From Bradyrhizobium sp. CCBAU 53338 (lineage in GTDB: Bacteria; Pseudomonadota; Alphaproteobacteria; Rhizobiales; Xanthobacteraceae), in NCBI RefSeq assembly GCF_015291665.1, contig NZ_CP030048.1, forward strand, positions 248,001-312,000: a stretch of 64,000 nucleotides of DNA, given 5' to 3'. Every line of letters begins with the position of its first letter. The first letter of the stretch is position 1. The position numbers were made by a program, and so were the translations under genes. This document shows positions 61,828 to 64,000 of the stretch, one piece after another. Below the pieces are notes generated by a model. The model saw nothing but the letters and a program-made list of their open reading frames with translations. It had not been told where the DNA came from and searched no databases.

Positions 61828-63654
61828 TTACGCCACCGCTTCCTTGGCCTTTTCCGCGCGCTTGCGTTCGTTCGGGTCGAGGTGCTTCTTGCGCAGGCGG
61901 ATCGACTTCGGGGTGACCTCGACGAGCTCGTCGTCCTCGATATAGGCGAGCGCCTTTTCGAGGGTCATGCGGATCGGCGGGGTCAGGCGCACGGCTTCGT
62001 CCTTCGACGTCGTGCGGATGTTGGTGAGCTGCTTGCCCTTGAGCACGTTGATCTCGAGATCGTTGTCGCGGGTGTGCTCGCCGACGATCATGCCCTTGTA
62101 GACCTTCCAGCCGGGCTCGATCATCATCGGGCCGCGGTCTTCCAGCTTGAACATGGCGTAGGCCACCGCCTCGCCCTGGTCGTTGGAGATCAAGACGCCG
62201 TTACGGCGGCCCTGGATCTCGCCCTTGTACGGGGCATAGCCGTGGAACAGGCGGTTCATGATCGCGGTGCCGCGGGTGTCGGTGAGCAGTTCGCCCTGAT
62301 AGCCGATCAGGCCGCGGGTCGGCGCGTAGAACACCAGGCGCTGACGATTGCCGCCCGAAGGCTTCATCTCGATCAGCTCGGACTTGCGCTCGCTCATCTT
62401 CTGCACGACGACGCCGGAATGCTCCTCGTCGACGTCGATCACGACCTCCTCGATCGGCTCCATGGTGGCGCCGGTCGCTTCGTCCTTCTGGTACACGACG
62501 CGCGGGCGCGACACCGAGAGCTCAAAGCCCTCACGACGCATGGTCTCGATCAGGATCGCGAGCTGCAATTCGCCGCGGCCGGACACTTCCATCGCATCCT
62601 TGTCGGCGGACTCGACGACGCGCAACGCGACGTTGCCCTCGGCTTCACGCAAGAGACGGTCGCGGATCATGCGGCTCGTCACCTTGTCGCCTTCGGTACC
62701 GGCGAGCGGGGAGTTGTTGACGATGAACGACATCGACACGGTCGGCGGATCGATCGGTTGCGCCGGCAGCGGTACCTCGACGGTGGGATCGCAGAAAGTG
62801 TCGGCGACGGTGCCTTTGGTCAGGCCGGCAATGGCGACGATGTCGCCGGCTTCGGCTTCATCGAGCGGCGTGCGCTCGAGACCGCGGAATGCCAGGATCT
62901 TGGTGATACGCCCGGTCTCGACCAGCTTGCCGTCGGCATGAAGCACCTTGACCTGCTGGTTCGGCTTGAGGACGCCGGACGAGATGCGGCCGGTGATGAT
63001 GCGGCCGAGATAGGGATTGGCTTCCAGGATGGTGCCGATCATCCGGAACGGCCCTTCCTCGACCGTCGGCGGTGCGACGTGACGCAGGATCAGGTCGAAC
63101 AGCGGCTCCATGCCCTTGTCCTGCGGACCCTCCGGGCTCTCGGCCATCCAGCCCTGCTTGGCCGACCCGTAGAGGATCGGGAAATCGAGCTGCTCCTCGC
63201 TGGCGTCGAGCGCCGCGAACAGGTCGAACACCTCGTTGATGACTTCGGTCGGGCGCGCGTCGGGGCGATCGACCTTGTTGATGACGACGATCGGCTTGAG
63301 GCCGACCTTGAGCGCCTTGGAGACCACGAACTTGGTCTGCGGCAGCGGGCCTTCGGCCGCGTCCACCAGCACCAGCGCGCCGTCCACCATGTTCAGGATT
63401 CGCTCGACCTCACCGCCGAAATCGGCGTGGCCGGGGGTGTCGACGATGTTGACGCGGGTGTCCTTCCACTGCACCGAGGCCGCCTTGGCCAGAATGGTGA
63501 TGCCGCGCTCGCGCTCCAGGTCGTTGGAGTCCATGGCGCGATCCGTCACCTTCTGGTTCTCGCGGAACGTGCCGGACTGCTGGAGGAGCTTGTCGACGAG
63601 GGTCGTCTTGCCATGGTCGACGTGGGCGATGATGGCGACGTTACGAAGGTTCAT
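61828..63654 (-). CDS. typA: Ribosome-associated GTPase TypA/BipA
   Basis: A 608-residue translational GTPase. G1 is AHVDHGKTT (residues 10-18), G3 DTPGHADFGGEVERIL, and G4 NKVD within VINKVDRPDARP. Domains II, III and V follow, and the BipA-specific C-terminal domain contains GYQGELLTDTRGTAIMNRLF. It binds the 70S ribosome and aids 50S assembly and stress or cold adaptation. All GTPase motifs are intact. The gene is single, with a candidate promoter about 160 bp upstream. Confidence 0.98.
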   Translation of the reverse strand: MNLRNVAIIAHVDHGKTTLVDKLLQQSGTFRENQKVTDRAMDSNDLERERGITILAKAASVQWKDTRVNIVDTPGHADFGGEVERILNMVDGALVLVDAAEGPLPQTKFVVSKALKVGLKPIVVINKVDRPDARPTEVINEVFDLFAALDASEEQLDFPILYGSAKQGWMAESPEGPQDKGMEPLFDLILRHVAPPTVEEGPFRMIGTILEANPYLGRIITGRISSGVLKPNQQVKVLHADGKLVETGRITKILAFRGLERTPLDEAEAGDIVAIAGLTKGTVADTFCDPTVEVPLPAQPIDPPTVSMSFIVNNSPLAGTEGDKVTSRMIRDRLLREAEGNVALRVVESADKDAMEVSGRGELQLAILIETMRREGFELSVSRPRVVYQKDEATGATMEPIEEVVIDVDEEHSGVVVQKMSERKSELIEMKPSGGNRQRLVFYAPTRGLIGYQGELLTDTRGTAIMNRLFHGYAPYKGEIQGRRNGVLISNDQGEAVAYAMFKLEDRGPMMIEPGWKVYKGMIVGEHTRDNDLEINVLKGKQLTNIRTTSKDEAVRLTPPIRMTLEKALAYIEDDELVEVTPKSIRLRKKHLDPNERKRAEKAKEAVA

Positions 63655-63813
63655 GAGTGAGCTTCTTTGCGGTCGGACAATGGGTTAAGCGCGATCTCGC
63701 CGGTCAAGCCGGGACCTCTTCACGGACGACGCTGAAACGTGGAAAACGGGGCCTGCTACGCCCAAAAAGGAAACCCGGCCATATCGACCGGGCACCCCAT
63801 GCGTTTGCGCCGC

Positions 63814-63842
63814 AATATAGGGAAAAAACGCCAAAAAACAAT
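63814..63842 (-). promoter_or_regulatory. Possible typA promoter
   Basis: On the reverse strand TATATT (63819-63814) lies 17 bp from a weak -35-like ATTGTT (63842-63837). The region is unusually A/T-rich for this window, with two T-runs between the boxes. Confidence 0.3.
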
Positions 63843-63873
63843 GCGTTCTTTCGAGGTTGGTTGATTGAATTTT

Positions 63874-63908
63874 GTCCGGGAATCCCCGGGGCTTAGAATA
63901 TCCCGGAC
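63874..63908. repeat. Nested palindrome upstream of typA
   Basis: Outer arms GTCCGGGA (63874-63881) and TCCCGGAC (63901-63908) surround an inner CCCCGGGG. It lies about 37 bp after the stop of the possible gene at the right edge and could end that transcript. Confidence 0.45.
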
Positions 63909-63944
63909 CAAACCGGCCCTTTATTCGCGGGACAAGTGCCCCAA

Positions 63945-63998
63945 CTAGCCCTGCGCGGAGCTGTGGTTCGGCTCCTCTGTCGGATAGACCCCGCGCAG
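63945..63998 (-). CDS. Possible C-terminal end of an unidentified gene, cut by the window edge
   Basis: A reverse-strand frame enters at the window edge and codes LRGVYPTEEPNHSSAQG before TAG at 63945-63947. Fifteen of its 17 codons end in G or C, like the real genes here, and the other frames look less gene-like. The product cannot be identified from 17 residues. Confidence 0.4.
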   Translation of the reverse strand: MRGVYPTEEPNHSSAQG

Positions 63999-64000
63999 CA

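Noticed and set aside
61813..63660. A 615-codon open frame opposite typA
   Set aside because: It is the antisense shadow of a certain gene, a common artefact in GC-rich DNA.

Overview
The window looks like chromosomal core DNA of an alphaproteobacterium, most likely Bradyrhizobium or a close relative (inference from gene content; no database search was possible). The reasons are a GC-rich composition with strong G/C bias at third codon positions, the order hemD - mitofilin/COG4223 - hemY, an rsmB - heparinase-like - purH block, a DUF1674 (SdhAF4-type) protein, a bacterial topoisomerase IB, and recurrent palindromic intergenic repeats of the GTCATTCCGG...CCGGAATGAC kind. I see no integrase, transposase, CRISPR array, plasmid function or phage gene, and no block of clearly foreign composition.

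Layout. 1-3.9 kb: the start of a PII protein gene (glnK, cut by the left edge), a GYF_2 membrane protein, tesB, a ubiquinone-type FAD hydroxylase and a Trm112-like protein. 4-7.1 kb: a TetR regulator diverging from a four-gene operon (small membrane protein, crotonase, hotdog thioesterase, SDR), with a readable promoter and two operator palindromes. 7.3-10.2 kb: PepSY protein plus cytochrome b561, LON-domain protein, thioredoxin/TPR protein, tRNA-Gly. 10.3-18.4 kb: epimerase, PQQ-type sugar dehydrogenase with a diheme cytochrome c, panE-like reductase, kappa-GST-type isomerase, MATE exporter, and a DUF2239 protein diverging from a glutathione transferase. 18.4-28.1 kb: two MFS transporters, gamma-glutamyltransferase, purH, heparinase-like protein, rsmB. 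28.3-35.8 kb: SdhAF4-type protein, thermonuclease, L,D-transpeptidase, acetyl-CoA synthetase, topoisomerase IB, SRPBCC protein, class III cyclase, EVE protein. 35.8-44.2 kb: gpsA and tsaD diverging from hemD-mic60-hemY, tRNA-Thr, polysaccharide deacetylase, two small cysteine-rich exported proteins. 44.3-53.8 kb: MFS exporter, Tat-exported hydrolase, P450, a second class III cyclase, TerB-like protein, SDR, amidotransferase, crotonase. 53.9-64 kb: tRNA-Ala, YggT, DUF167, folD, ppa, GNAT, a hydrolase - DUF2269 - SDR/DoxX - DCC operon, amine oxidase, typA and the tail of one more gene.

Much of the window is housekeeping: one-carbon and purine metabolism (folD, purH), acetate activation, haem and phospholipid precursors (hemD, hemY, gpsA), tRNA/rRNA modification (tsaD, rsmB) and pyrophosphate removal. 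The accessory part is oxidoreductive and membrane-related. The most interesting signals are regulatory or architectural: two in-phase GTGA-N6-TCAC (CRP-type) dyads upstream of a cysteine-rich exported protein in a window that also encodes two nucleotide cyclases; a DUF2239 protein that looks like an AT-hook/ribbon-helix-helix DNA-binding protein with a TACCCGGGTA palindrome on its own predicted promoter; a tRNA-Ala whose CCA end forms part of a palindromic repeat; and palindromes at many convergent gene junctions. No wholly novel multi-gene system stands out clearly; the best candidates are listed as findings.
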